The notes beneath the pieces were generated by a model. That model was not told where the DNA came from. It worked only from the letters and a program-made list of their open reading frames with translations, and ran no database searches. 64,000 nucleotides of DNA, from contig KE546976.1 of assembly GCA_000442125.1 (NCBI GenBank), positions 1 through 64,000 on the forward strand, in the 5' to 3' direction. Source of the stretch: Opeltia flavorubescens (taxonomy: Eukaryota > Ascomycota > Lecanoromycetes > Teloschistales > Teloschistaceae). Positions 51,810 to 62,533 of the stretch are shown here, one piece after another. Made by a program: the position numbers and the translations under genes. The stretch's first letter is position 1. Each line of letters opens with the position of its first letter.

Positions 51810-53069
51810 TCATGACGAAATCTTGCTAATCGGCGTCCCAATGATATACCTCCCACCCGTCTTCTCAGTGAGCGTCCATAGTGTATCAGCAGCTTTATCA
51901 TAAGTCAAATCCTCCGAGCCAGGAGGCAGGACTGTATACACCTTCGCACTTCCGCCGGGTGTAAACCCAATGATGTTACTATCGTCGTCTCCATTACTCT
52001 GCGAGAGGTAGTAGCGACCATTGGCGGTGATTGCGCCTTGGACACGGTGATTCCCGTGGAGGTATACCTTGGATGCGGTTGCGATTTTATCGCTGTTGAC
52101 TTTGAGCAGCTTGGTGGTGGAGTCGAGATCGAAACGTGCGACGCGGGAGTGGTCGCCTTGGGCTGCGTGGTAGTATTCACCGAAGACGATACTGGCTCAG
52201 GAGGTTAGAATCGAAGTATCCGTGGGGAGATCAATTGAGCGAGGAAAAGCATGTGATACATACGCTGGTGGATTAGATGTGCGATCCAAGGCAAGGCAAG
52301 AGTAAGTGTAGTCAACGTCCTTTGGTTCTCCATGGGTTTGATAGTGCCGGACCTGAGGCATGACGTATCTTGGAGAGTCAGGTTCAACTTGATGCGCCTG
52401 GTATACTCAGCATGGAACCTACCTGTAGCCGTATGCATGATAGTCTCCATTGCTTTGTCTTCCTGCACCATCGCCATCTTTGACCTTCCAGATGTGATCG
52501 ACGTCGAAGATTCGCACCCCATTATTAGTGTCTGCAACGTAAAGCAGATTACCAAACCACGCGATACCACCCGCGTGAACCCTGACGGTCTTGAAACTCG
52601 GCTTTGAAGACGTCCCTGTGGGCTCTACCAGGAGGACTTGACGGTACTTTGGCGGTGACACATTGGTGTTGACAAAGGACACGCGCACACCCTTTTCTTC
52701 GTGTTCTTTTGCGTACCATGAAACCAGGAAGAGGTGGTTCTTATTATACTTGGCGTCGCCCGCATCGACCGAAGAACTGATACCTTGCGGATACCAGGCC
52801 TCATTGTCAAATTCATCGTCGTCTTTGGTTGTAGGCCACTTGTATTTGCCGCCCGTGATGGTCATCTCATGATTGGCATCGGCAACGACCTCATCCACGC
52901 TGACGTTATTCAGAGCGTCATCTAGATCGTCGATCAGACTGGATGCGCCTGATTGCGCCAGCTGGATGTCTTTGTCGGAGGTAATGTCCTTCCATACCTT
53001 GAGGACTTCTGCTTGCGTGCCCTGCAGAGCGAGAAGGGCAAGGCCAAATACCTGCAGCGAAATCCGCAT
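51810..53069 (-). CDS. Secreted beta-propeller-like protein
   Basis: Three exons: 53069-52423, 52368-52264 and 52191-51810, introns 54 and 72 bp, all in phase; 377 residues. The signal peptide is MRISLQVFGLALLALQGTQA. The mature protein contains VRVHAGGIAWFGNLLYVADT followed by GVRIFDVDHIW, then repeated short strands (RVARFDLDSTTKLL, HGNHRVQGAITANGRYYLSQ, LTYDKAADTLWTLTE), the pattern of a six-bladed propeller of the NHL/SMP-30 kind. I recall similar HAGG..W.G..LYV.DT motifs in secreted proteins of actinobacteria, so ancient transfer is possible, but this is memory, not a search. No function assigned. A TATA sequence lies about 135 bp upstream. Confidence 0.82.
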
Positions 53070-53202
53070 GGTAATAGGTAATCAGGTGGACTTTAGGCCT
53101 TGTGTGTTTCAATAGCGGTGGCAAGTTCTAATCTAGTATGGCCCTTTGCTCCCGGGTCGATGCCCTAAAAGATCACAGTGATGCGACGATAGATCCAGGG
53201 AC

Positions 53203-53211
53203 AATATATAG
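53203..53211 (-). promoter_or_regulatory. TATA box candidate
   Basis: CTATATATT on the minus strand, about 135-140 bases upstream of the propeller-protein start codon, within the usual distance for a fungal TATA element plus 5' leader. Confidence 0.4.
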
Positions 53212-56208
53212 GCCTGGAGAAGCCATATCCTTGTGTAATATATCGCGGTCATTTGGGTGATCGCAATCTCAATTGACGTGCGACACACGGCCCGTAGCGG
53301 GCGATCAGGTCAGGTCCTTGGAGATAGAGTTCGGACGGTGTAAAAGAAGCTTGAGATTGCTTGTTTCGTTCGTCTCGATTGGTCAATTGGCGAGACGGGA
53401 CATTGGCGTCATTTTAAGCAAACTGTGCCACGTGCCTAGTGAAGATGGTGGCTTTGGTGGAATAGAACGGCGCAATTTACCTGGCAAGCTTCCTGAGTTT
53501 CATTCCACCCCGTGTATAGTACAGGATGAGGAGAATCCAACGAACATATCTTGCAGGTCCTATGTGCATGTCTCCCGAAAATCTTGCAACAATAGAATTC
53601 ATTTTGAATGGACTCCGCATAAAGTCGTCGATGAACAATAGGGGTGGGAAGCCGGTGGCCGGTACCAACCGGTCATAGCTAAAACAAGCGAGCGGATGAG
53701 CAGCAGATGCTACCTTCCACGAGTGTTCCTGCAGCCGATGCATGTCCTTGGGGGCGGCCCCCGGCCCCTATCCCTTCTCTGGCGTTAGGCACATGCGCTA
53801 TCGAGGGACGGTCCGTTGAAGCTTGGCTTTCTTCAACCGGGGAGAACTCTCTGTGGTATCATTGCGAATCTCTGTTAGCTGTCCTCCGCCAATAGAAAGG
53901 AATTGCTTGCTATCAATCTCTACAATCGTATACACAAGTCAAAAATGAGAAATTGGTGAGACGCTTTGGAAAGTTCACCACTCGTGTTTTTAGAGCATTC
54001 AGCCCCTGCGGAGCATTTTAATCTGTCGTATATTTCATCGCTCCGCTAAGTCCCTCGATACGTCTTATTTATAATCATTATGGCGCTGCGTGCTGCCTTG
54101 AAGAGTTATCTTCTTTAGTATTATAAGATTTCTTGCAATCGTCATGCACGGCTTTGCTATAGTCAAGGACCTCAACCCTTTGCAGGTCAGGATATGGAGT
54201 GGTGGTTCCAAGATTGATGGTGATCTCAAATTTCTAGCAAAAATTTCCGCATGTGGCTTGCCATGATGGGCTAATCAGGCATGACGCCAGCAGGTATTGG
54301 TCAGCCATCTTTCTGGATAATATTCCATTGGATTGACTTGAGTGAAAGTCGTGAGGCCATGGCTTCGGTCCAAGACCCGCTGCACGCAGTTTGCGTTTTG
54401 ACGAGATGACCGGAAGTCTTCATGACCCTGATTACATGTCAGTCCGCCTGTATTCTTTATCCACCGATGACTCTTGGTCAACGACGTACCTTTTGAATTA
54501 TTCATAGACCCCGCCTGACTCCTGAGGAAATGGTCCGCTTCGCAGGGTGGGGATGAAACATGATCGCAACACGTAACAGCCTAGCCGTCAATATCTTACG
54601 CTAAATCAAGCTGTAGTCCCTGCCATGCAAGTGATAGGAGGATAAACGCAGCTTCAAAAAATATCTGGAAGCAGAAAACCGATGAGATTCCATTCCGTGA
54701 TGCCACCTTTCTCCAGCCAGAAGAAGCTTAGCCTCATTGCTAGAGAATGGGGCATCGATTTCGATAGATTTGTATTCTTGCCCTCTCCGTTCGTTCTCGC
54801 CCTAGAGAGATATCTTCATTCCTTCCACAAGGCAAATGTAGACACCAGTCTTGTCTTTTCAGATGGTATATAGTGTGAAGTAAAAGTTCTAAGAGGCTCG
54901 AACATCCTTAGTATTACATTCCATCCTACGCTGCTCGGAGTATCTCCCTTATGATTAGGCACCATGACATCTAATACGAACATGTGCAATCATCAGCCTA
55001 GGGGAGACCAGAGTGAGACAAGAGACTACGAAACACCCACATTTGATAGTCCGGCACTTCTATTAGCTTTGATAGGTTGTCATTGTCTATGCGGATAGAT
55101 TACTGGAGTTGTGTCGCGTGCTGCGAGAAATGACCAGCGGTAATGTATCAATGCCCAAGGTCGACGATCTGGAGTTCCCTTGCATTCCAGATCCTCGGGA
55201 GCGGAGGGTGGGGTTGTCCTGCATGAGCACCATGCAAATAAATGGTAGTGAAGATCGCGCAATCCAAGCCGGGCGGGGTGCATTGTATTGTAAAAAGTGG
55301 AGATCCTTTGCGCAATTGCGCAGGTGTTGTCCTGTCGATTGTCCTTCTTATCTACATGCTCAATGTCCAAAACCACACATGGCCTTGAAAGCACGCTCCG
55401 GTTGGAGTAGATCTGGGCTATCAAACACCCGTACCGGGTCGGTAGCGGATCTTGTAAGTACATCTAGGCGTTGACATGCATGTCATTATTTCAAGAACTT
55501 CCGGAGGTCAGCTACTCGCCAGACCAGCGAACAGACGGCAACATCACTGGTTGAGTTGCGACAAGGTAGGGAAAATGGTGGAGCACGTTGAACCAAGAAA
55601 CCACGGCACTGGCATTGTAAATCCTATAGACGTCACTTGGTACAGACTGCTGGACCTGGATCGCGCCTTGCGGTCTGAAGAAAGAGAGTAAAGCAGATCT
55701 GGAATTTGTGCGAAGCAGCGCAGCCCCCCTATGTCTCGCTTCGAAGAGCTCTGAAGAAGGGCCGGCGTTAGCCATCTGCAATGAATTGCCAAATCGGTAT
55801 AACGATCGGACTCACCCAATGGACTAGTGCAGGTATAGAAGGATCTGTCACCAAAATTCTCACGGGTTTGTTACGGAGGCCAGGCGGTTACTGGAATTGT
55901 TGCGCGGCGGGAAGCACCCGGTATACGTGCTAGCACATTATATGCTCATGGGGAAAGAGGTCAACACGCTGGAACGTCGAGATGCTTTCGAAGATCATAC
56001 GGAAATGCAAATTGACTTCTTTGAGTGTTGAACTCATGATCTAATAAGCCACGCAATTCCCCGGTCAGAGAGACCTGACCTCCATCGAATCTCGCCGGCC
56101 AACGCGCCCAGCAGTCTCTAATTACGGGTCTCATCTCTGCAGCATGTTGAATGCCTCTACTTGACAACCGAGCCCTGGCGATAGTGGCAGTTTTCTACTT
56201 CTCCCCTA
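53212..56208. other. Long gene-poor stretch
   Basis: About 3 kb with many short open frames on both strands (for example 53273-53641 +, 55080-55463 -, 55544-55819 -). None shows a signal peptide, recognised domain or an in-phase splice partner that I could find. Undetected small spliced genes remain possible, because the next gene was invisible until spliced. Confidence 0.4.
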
Positions 56209-56637
56209 TCAAGCGCAATCACATACGCCTATCCAGTCTCTCCTTGGGTTGGGTATACAAGTTGGAGACTCCCCTATATCGCATTCATATCTACAACAAG
56301 GCTGATAATCTGGGTCGCTGGGGTCCGTAGCGCAGAGGAAGCCTTCGTTATGGCATGCAGGTGCAAATACTGGTGGAGGCACGAAGCGAGATCAGCTCAG
56401 CACATTGGCAAAGGAGGGTTCCAGCTTACCCTGCTCGCTTGGGAGACGAAGACCAGATAATCCCTTTGCGGTCGATTGGAAATGCCCAAGCTCCTTAACC
56501 CGCGCACGAGGCGCAGAGCCACCAGTGCGATCATCTCGTATTTCAGTAACATCGACTTTAACCAGCAGATCTGGTCTTGGAATCGGATCCGCGAAAATGC
56601 TTGGGGTAAAGGCCAGCGAGAGGATGACGAACTTCAT
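56209..56637 (-). CDS. Small secreted eight-cysteine protein (effector-like)
   Basis: Exons 56637-56430 and 56369-56209, 60-bp intron (GTAAGC..CACCAG, phase 1); 122 residues. The unspliced frame ends 12 codons after the donor, so the cysteine domain appears only after splicing. Layout: signal peptide (MKFVILSLAFTPSIFA, residues 1-16), a charged cysteine-free pro-like region (17-70, with RARVKE), then a C-terminal domain with all eight cysteines spaced C-x6-C-x11-CC-x3-C-x7-C-x11-C-x1-C. The C..C..CC..C..C core is the spacing of inhibitor cystine-knot folds, with one extra CxC pair at the end. Such proteins in fungi include effectors, antimicrobial peptides and protease inhibitors; which one this is cannot be told. 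The last residue before the stop is Ala after the final Cys. No homologue is recognised. Confidence 0.75.
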
Positions 56638-56803
56638 TGTAGAGATTGAGAAGATCATCATCGTGTTTTGAGGAGACGATTGTATGTTTCTGGTGGTGGA
56701 GTAAAATATGACAAAGCTGTGGAGCGATATGAGGCTTTTCTTGACTTGACTGAGTATTCCTCAATGTTCGATTCGGAACAACGAAGACTTGTCAGATGTG
56801 TGA

Positions 56804-56812
56804 GATTATATA
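56804..56812 (-). promoter_or_regulatory. TATA box candidate
   Basis: TATATAATC on the minus strand about 170 bases upstream of the start of the eight-cysteine protein gene. Confidence 0.4.
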
Positions 56813-58704
56813 TTGATAATGGCTTGGGCATTTTTGGTTAGTCTAATATGCGAGACTCCATCTTTATGGTCATATGCAGAGTCTTCGGTCACTTCGCAGG
56901 TGAATGATATACAGTTCCGGATGCACATTCCCATCTCCCCGAAGACTGTCTGGGGATAGATCAATACATGATCGTCAGATCTCAACTACGCGATAGGCAA
57001 TGATCCAGAGTCGAGATAAACCAATGCAACAAAATGAACTGGGAAAGTTTGAAAGCTCGTCCATTGGCAAGGTCGATGGGAAGAATCTTGGAGTCACTTC
57101 TTGGTGGATGCGAAAGACATCTTGGCTGGGTTCGGCCATCGTCATTGTTCCAAATAACGAATCAGATACAAGACAACCGGCATGCAAGTAGATCGGCTGT
57201 ATGAAATAGTCGAATTTGATTTGGTGCCAAACATTATCGAGATCCGTAAACATTTGATAGCCGAGGAAAACAAGCGGGGAACATGCAGATGTCGAGAAGC
57301 ACGCATTGTCAGAATATGCAATGTATGCAATCTGATGGTTGTGCAGGGTGTTGCTATGCGATCCTATCAAATAGAATTAGGGGGGTAAGAGCTGTCAGTA
57401 TTTGATTCCCATGCAAGCCCCGCTTAGCATAAAGACGATCAGCGAGGAAGTTTGATCGAGTAAAAGCCAAGCATAGTGAAGAAAGAAAATTATTTTCTCC
57501 AAAGTCTCACTGCTAGACTTAGTTTACAAATTCTGGAGCCCGATTAAGTACTGTCGCTGCCCAGAATAGTATCGCGCTACTTACTCAGCCGTGGGACTCG
57601 AAAGAAATCCATGATTTTCTTCTCACGAAGCCTATTGAACATGTGTTATTCTCGTACGGAGCCGCATTGTCCATAATCACGCCAAGGATAGAGAAACCTT
57701 ATGCAACGGTGTATGGAACTGCACTTCACAGCAGCGAGTTCCAAAAGACCACCAATTCCGTTAATAAACATCATACTAACATCGTCATCGGCGAACTATA
57801 GGTTACACTCGTGGGAGACCCGGATCTTGCTAGCAGCCTTCGCTGGTCCCATCGAATCCAGCAAAATTCTTGTAGCGAGGGACTGAAGCCCCTTGACGAG
57901 TATTGATAACAAAGTCACCTCATTTCCTTGTCTCAAAACGAAGGAATGCTTTGTACTAAGCAAAAGCAGCTTGACTGCAGGAGGTTTCCCCACCCCCCTT
58001 CCCGTCCCCTGCGCAAGTTCCGTGTCAACATCAACACCTACATGAGAACGCCGGGCTCTCCGCGTCGCGAGCTTTATCTGGCCGTCTGCATGTTCTTTCG
58101 TGATCGACAGGAGGACGACTGGGAGAGCCTGATAGAGAAACCTATTAGAGTTAATTTTCGATTTCCGGCTAAGTAGAGATAAAAGTCCGGTGGCGATTCG
58201 TGTGGAAACCAAGCCAATCGGATTTCCATCTCGGCTCACCAACCAGCATATCTTGAGGAAGGTTATTCCTATGGCCAAGGCAGATTAGTATCAAGGTTTA
58301 CGCTTCATCAAGAGTATATTGAGTATATTGCTTTTCATCATGTGTTGAGAAGACTTCGTGTTGCTGCTAATAGACTCTTGACATTTAAGTCGAGGACGAG
58401 GGTATGAAACTGTATCAGCAAAGGCTGAAGGTCAATATCGTATGTCGACGGGAGTGTTGAAAGGCGATACCCCATTTTACTAATTGAGTTCTTATCCTCT
58501 TCGGGTTTGATAAGGTAGAGAAGAGACGTCACTTGATATCCGAAGATGATTATACCATTGGAAACACCCCTTAGAGTAGATTGACTGACGTCCTATATAT
58601 TTAACAATCTTGGACCAGACTCGAGGTTCAGAGGCTTTCAACGTGAACAGATGAGTCTACCATATGCAGGGTCACCAGCACTCCCAAACAGGTGTCTATC
58701 TCAT
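56813..58704. other. Intergenic, uncertain open frames
   Basis: About 1.9 kb. Overlapping open frames on opposite strands at 57000-57388 and 57796-58278 are the longest, and a locally GC-richer patch at about 57,980-58,090 stands out. None has a recognised domain or a complete gene model, so none is called. Confidence 0.4.
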
Positions 58705-59772
58705 TCACCAATGTGGTTCACTGTAATCGCGTGCCAAGCCCCACGGAAAGAAGTCCTGCTCCTCCCAGAGTATCGCTGGACAAGTTTTGATCTCGGAAGA
58801 AAGTTCCATATCAATGATATAACTATTAAAAGACTTGCGTCAACCCGATTCGAGCACAGTGTGCAAAATTTATCGTCGATAATGCTCACCATTTCTTCCT
58901 TTCATTATCCCACAGAAGATTTTCCATCTTTTCATCGCCGTGGATTATGCCAAGTTGTTTGAATTCTCTGTGAGAGTGTAAGTGGTATAGCTAACGAGTA
59001 GACTGAATCAACGAGGACGGAGAGCTCACGTAAAAGCCTCTTTAAATGCCTTTCGAACTTCATCACGTTCATGCTCGGTAAAAAGTTGATCGTTCCAGAA
59101 GGTTAGGTAGCTCAGTGGCTGACCGGGCAGCTTAGCCATCAGGATGTAAACAATATATCCTTCTGACAACCAATATCTCTCGCCAGAGGAGCTGATATAG
59201 GAGGGAGATACCATCCCTTCGCCTGGATATCGGAGGTAAGAGGCTGATTTGGTTTGCATCTCAATCTTAACAGAGAGAAGAGTCGGCGATGAAGAACAAC
59301 CAGCAGCAGTAAGCTTGTCTAGTGTCGCAATTTCCCGTGTCGTGTTGCGGTGAAGTCGCATTCCAGAAGCTTCTTTGACTCTTTTCTTCGGATCACAATG
59401 TTCTTCCGGGTTTAGAGGGACCCTGACCAAAGTGTCAGTCATATAACGTCTCGAGGAGTGAACTTTCCAGTGGTAATACTCAATACGAATCTTGATAATG
59501 GCCAGCGTATCTGGTTGTGGCCCTTTCACCTGTATGCATTCATAGACAGCATGCGCCTCGCTTGGTGCCCAGAGCTCATTCTTATCTTCTCCTCTTTGCT
59601 TCTTTCGATCTTCATGTGAAGAGCCTTGCCACGGCTTCTCAGTGACTTTCTTGCTTAGTCGCCAGGTAGTCTGATTGGGAAAAGACACGATACGATTATC
59701 GAGGGCATTTCCTAGGAAACAAGGTGACCAGGTCTGATTCATGGTAGAAAGACGAGCCTTATGTCGAATCAT
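58705..59772 (-). CDS. Protein-kinase-like (fungal atypical) protein
   Basis: Exons 59772-59030, 58967-58890 and 58822-58705, introns 62 and 67 bp, both phase 2; 312 residues. Splicing brings together a C-lobe core: LGIIHGDEKMENLLWD (catalytic-loop HxD equivalent, His257-Gly-Asp259, with Asn264) and CYIIDMELS (Asp278, replacing the DFG Asp). Upstream, TLAIIKIRIEY supplies the N-lobe Lys position and EGYIVYILMAKLPGQPL the hinge strand. This is the arrangement of the uncharacterised kinase-like/APH-fold proteins common in fungal genomes. It is short and ends soon after the metal-binding Asp, as many of that group do. An alternative ATG is at 59742. Substrate unknown. Confidence 0.8.
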
Positions 59773-60381
59773 GTGGTTTTTCTAACGCCGTGGGCATTGA
59801 GGATTGCGTTGCATAAATTTCTGAAGGTTTCAAGATTAAAGCCAGTATCTATGGCCTTTTAAGCACTTACAATGAGATTCACAGGGTCATATTCGTTGTT
59901 GTTTTTTTTTACGAAGCGGCTACGAATAGGTTTATGCGGCGCTAATCTGGCCGAGACTTATCTTGACCAATCGTAATGTGGGAAAAGTCGCTGCAGCCTA
60001 CGCCTAGGGATACCGAGGTCATCGATGATCCGCCGATCACTGGAAACAGCGAATCGCACGTCCGAATGCTACCACCTTGTTTGCTCGGATCATGGTCCCA
60101 CAACGACAAGGGCTGAATCATTTCAACAAATTCCACGGCTTGTGGCTTCTCCCGAAGCGCCAGAATTTAGGCATCCAAAACACATACTTTTACTTTTTTT
60201 AGGCACCTCCCATGTGATAATCGTTGTCGAAATTTTGCCCACGCGGTAGATCTAATACGATGTTGATTCTAAGGAGACAATGGCAAAAACTTCTCACCCA
60301 CATTATCATGGCTTGTGGCTCAGAATGAACCCCACTCTATTGACTCCAGCTATTTACCCCAAGTCATCGGGACATTGAAAT
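59773..60381. other. Intergenic with a short open frame
   Basis: About 0.6 kb. A 46-codon frame beginning ATG 59978 (+) reads as possible coding sequence (MWEKSLQPTPRDTEVIDDPP) and could be a 5' exon for the open frame at 60382-60786, but I found no in-phase junction. Confidence 0.3.
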
Positions 60382-60786
60382 GCCCTGCGTCAACTCTACT
60401 ACCCTACTCTTCCAAGAATTCGCATCTGCCCGAAAATTTTCTTTGACTGTAAGCTGTGGTACCAGCCTGCATTCAGATATGACGGCGCTGTGTATGATGT
60501 GGTATATCACCTGGGCCGGATGAATGTACCCACAACTGAAATTCACCATATTTGCGCGAGAATATTGCTGATGACACCAAAGATACAGATGTGGATGGCA
60601 AAAAGGGTCGGCACCGAGATCGAAAACTGTTACACTGGGCATGATTATGTAATTCAGATGCCGTACAATGGGTTGAAAGTCGTGTTCAAGGTAATGGAGG
60701 GAATTTCCCCGGATATTGGTGACCTGGGCAAGGCCGGTGTTGTTCAAGATCAGGTTCTAGAATTTGAGGCAAAGAAGATTATTTGA
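60382..60786 (+). CDS. Open frame without a start codon, hypothetical exon or remnant
   Basis: 134 sense codons run without interruption from a TGA at about 60379 to the stop at 60784-60786. Composition is strongly protein-like (IRICPKIFFDCKLWYQPAF, DYVIQMPYNGLKVVFKVMEG, and a charged C-terminus). The first ATG is at 60520 and would leave 88 residues, discarding a good 46-codon stretch, so it is more likely the last exon of a gene whose 5' exons I could not place, or a truncated remnant. It overlaps nothing else and ends 18 bp before the end of the convergent minus-strand gene. No family recognised. Confidence 0.4.
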   Translation, partial: ALRQLYYPTLPRIRICPKIFFDCKLWYQPAFRYDGAVYDVVYHLGRMNVPTTEIHHICARILLMTPKIQMWMAKRVGTEIENCYTGHDYVIQMPYNGLKVVFKVMEGISPDIGDLGKAGVVQDQVLEFEAKKII

Positions 60787-60803
60787 TATACTAGAGATTC
60801 TTG

Positions 60804-61379
60804 TTAGCTCTTGCCATGTGCTCTATCCCATAATACTCGAAATTCCAGCCCTCCAAATTCTCCTACATACGTATCTGTGGTCCAGATAGTCATCTCCTGA
60901 GTCGTACTACAGGGTACTTTCAACAAGTCTTCATCCTTCACCGGAAAAATCCCAGTGGCTGGGAGCTCAAATATGCGATCGATAATTTCATATTGAGATT
61001 TGCTCCGGCGGAATTCCAGAGCCCCGGGAAACTTTGTAGATGAGATGATCGTTTTGAGCGTGGGGAACCCACCACGGATACTTCCCTCAGCACTGCCCAT
61101 ATGACGATAGTGGAGAACAGTAAGAGAAGGGGTTTTCTCTCGAGAATACAAGCTTTGAGTTGCTGTAAGAGGACATTGCTGTTCACCAGCATGAGATGTC
61201 ATTGAAAGAGACGTCTTTTTGAATATCAACGAGGCTCTATAATAGAAGGGCAGCAAGAAACGATACTTACAGAGTCCGTCTAGGGCGGTATCCTTGATAA
61301 CCTGTGCTTTGTGGGCAGCACTTATCGAGCAGACTCTGGCTGGCAGTAGCAAAAGGTTTTCAAAGCCAAATCGACTCAT
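60804..61379 (-). CDS. Hypothetical protein, two exons
   Basis: Exons 61379-61271 and 61162-60804 joined over a 108-bp intron (GTAAGTATCG..CTCTTACAG, phase 1) give 155 residues starting MSRFGFENLLLLPARVC. The spliced product has patches like SLTVLHYRHMG and GGFPTLKTIISSTKFPGALE, loosely like fungal F-box/LRR-type proteins, but I cannot assign a family. An open minus-strand stretch just upstream (61581-61400; SKFIVYPGAGSPTERFDIEV) looks coding too and may be an additional 5' exon or part of the same decayed gene; no in-phase splice links it. Confidence 0.42.
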   Translation of the reverse strand: MSRFGFENLLLLPARVCSISAAHKAQVIKDTALDGLCKYRFLLPFYYRASLIFKKTSLSMTSHAGEQQCPLTATQSLYSREKTPSLTVLHYRHMGSAEGSIRGGFPTLKTIISSTKFPGALEFRRSKSQYEIIDRIFELPATGIFPVKDEDLLKVPCSTTQEMTIWTTDTYVGEFGGLEFRVLWDRAHGKS

Positions 61380-61399
61380 AATGACCCTGATCTAGGGAG

Positions 61400-62533
61400 A
61401 AGCGTTGACGGATATACCTGCACCTAATTAGGTTTGAAACGGTCAAACCACAAAAAGGACTAGCGTTAGGAAGGTCGATCTCCGTTTTCATGCCGGTAAC
61501 TTCGATATCAAAGCGCTCAGTAGGACTGCCAGCACCTGGATAAACTATGAACTTAGAGATCCTTCCAGGTTTACGACACACGACAGTCGCAATTCCGAAC
61601 GACTATCTGCCTCCGTTGACAACCAGCACAAGGATTCCGAGGGTTGTGTACTGAAATGATGGCTACAACACTGGAATCTTAATTGCCGGGATAGGCGCTG
61701 ACAAGGGAATGACTCCGATTCCAACTCTAAAATAGGTGCAATCACAGCGGTGCAGATATCTAATCTGGCAAGAGTCCAAGCTAATTATGTTGGCGCTCAA
61801 GATCGAGGCCAGGTTGATTAGTACATCACAGGTTCCAACAGCTATTTATATATCATCGTATCTGCTATAGCTCAGCCGATTTCAAAACTGTAGAGAAAGC
61901 ACAATCGTTGATTGCGTACGGTACAAGTTATGGTGCTTAAGACTTCCATGTAAGGCGAGGACCTATAGGTTTCACGTAGTCGCTGTAACAGAGTCTGGGT
62001 TTGTTAAAGAGTCAGTCTCCTGTATGTATACCAAGAACTTACTAGGAATGGGATGTAATGGCTTCACCAGAGATTTTGAATTATTCCGATAGGACGCTGT
62101 GATACGTAAATGGAGTCCTTGGACAGATCAATGTTCGGGGCGCTTGTCTTTTAGGTCAGAAATGAGCTTGTGGACCGCGATACTTCATCATTCCATATAT
62201 CCGATGAACCAGTACGAGTCCTGCGTTTTTTACGTTGTATTATTCTCTTAGCTAGATTTTTACACCCATCATTCAAAACGCCATACTATACGGCTTGGAA
62301 AGAAAACATAAATCAACAGAAGACCTGCCGACGCCTTTTCCTGTGCTCTTTTGCTCTGGCCAGATAGCATCGATATCGATACAGAATTCTTGGGATAGGA
62401 GACGGTTCTCAAAAGAAGATATATCGAATAACATTTGGGACCATAAAGGGGACCCGCAAATGTTGTGGAACTGAACAGAATAAATAAAGTCTGTAAAACT
62501 GGCAGAGTGAGAGACTTACAGAGCGGCCACCGA
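61400..62533. other. Region upstream of hypothetical gene; possible eroded exon
   Basis: Minus strand, about 61720-61400: one reading frame is protein-like over about 100 codons but is broken by two TAG codons (each one change from CAG). It may be the eroded 5' half of the gene ending at 60804. The remainder, 61760-62533, shows nothing recognised; it holds the 3' region of the Fig1-like gene. Confidence 0.3.

Noticed and set aside
57796-58278. 160-codon minus-strand frame and the overlapping plus-strand frame 57928-58176
   Set aside because: Neither frame shows a domain or splice partner; I could not decide between strands, so none is called.
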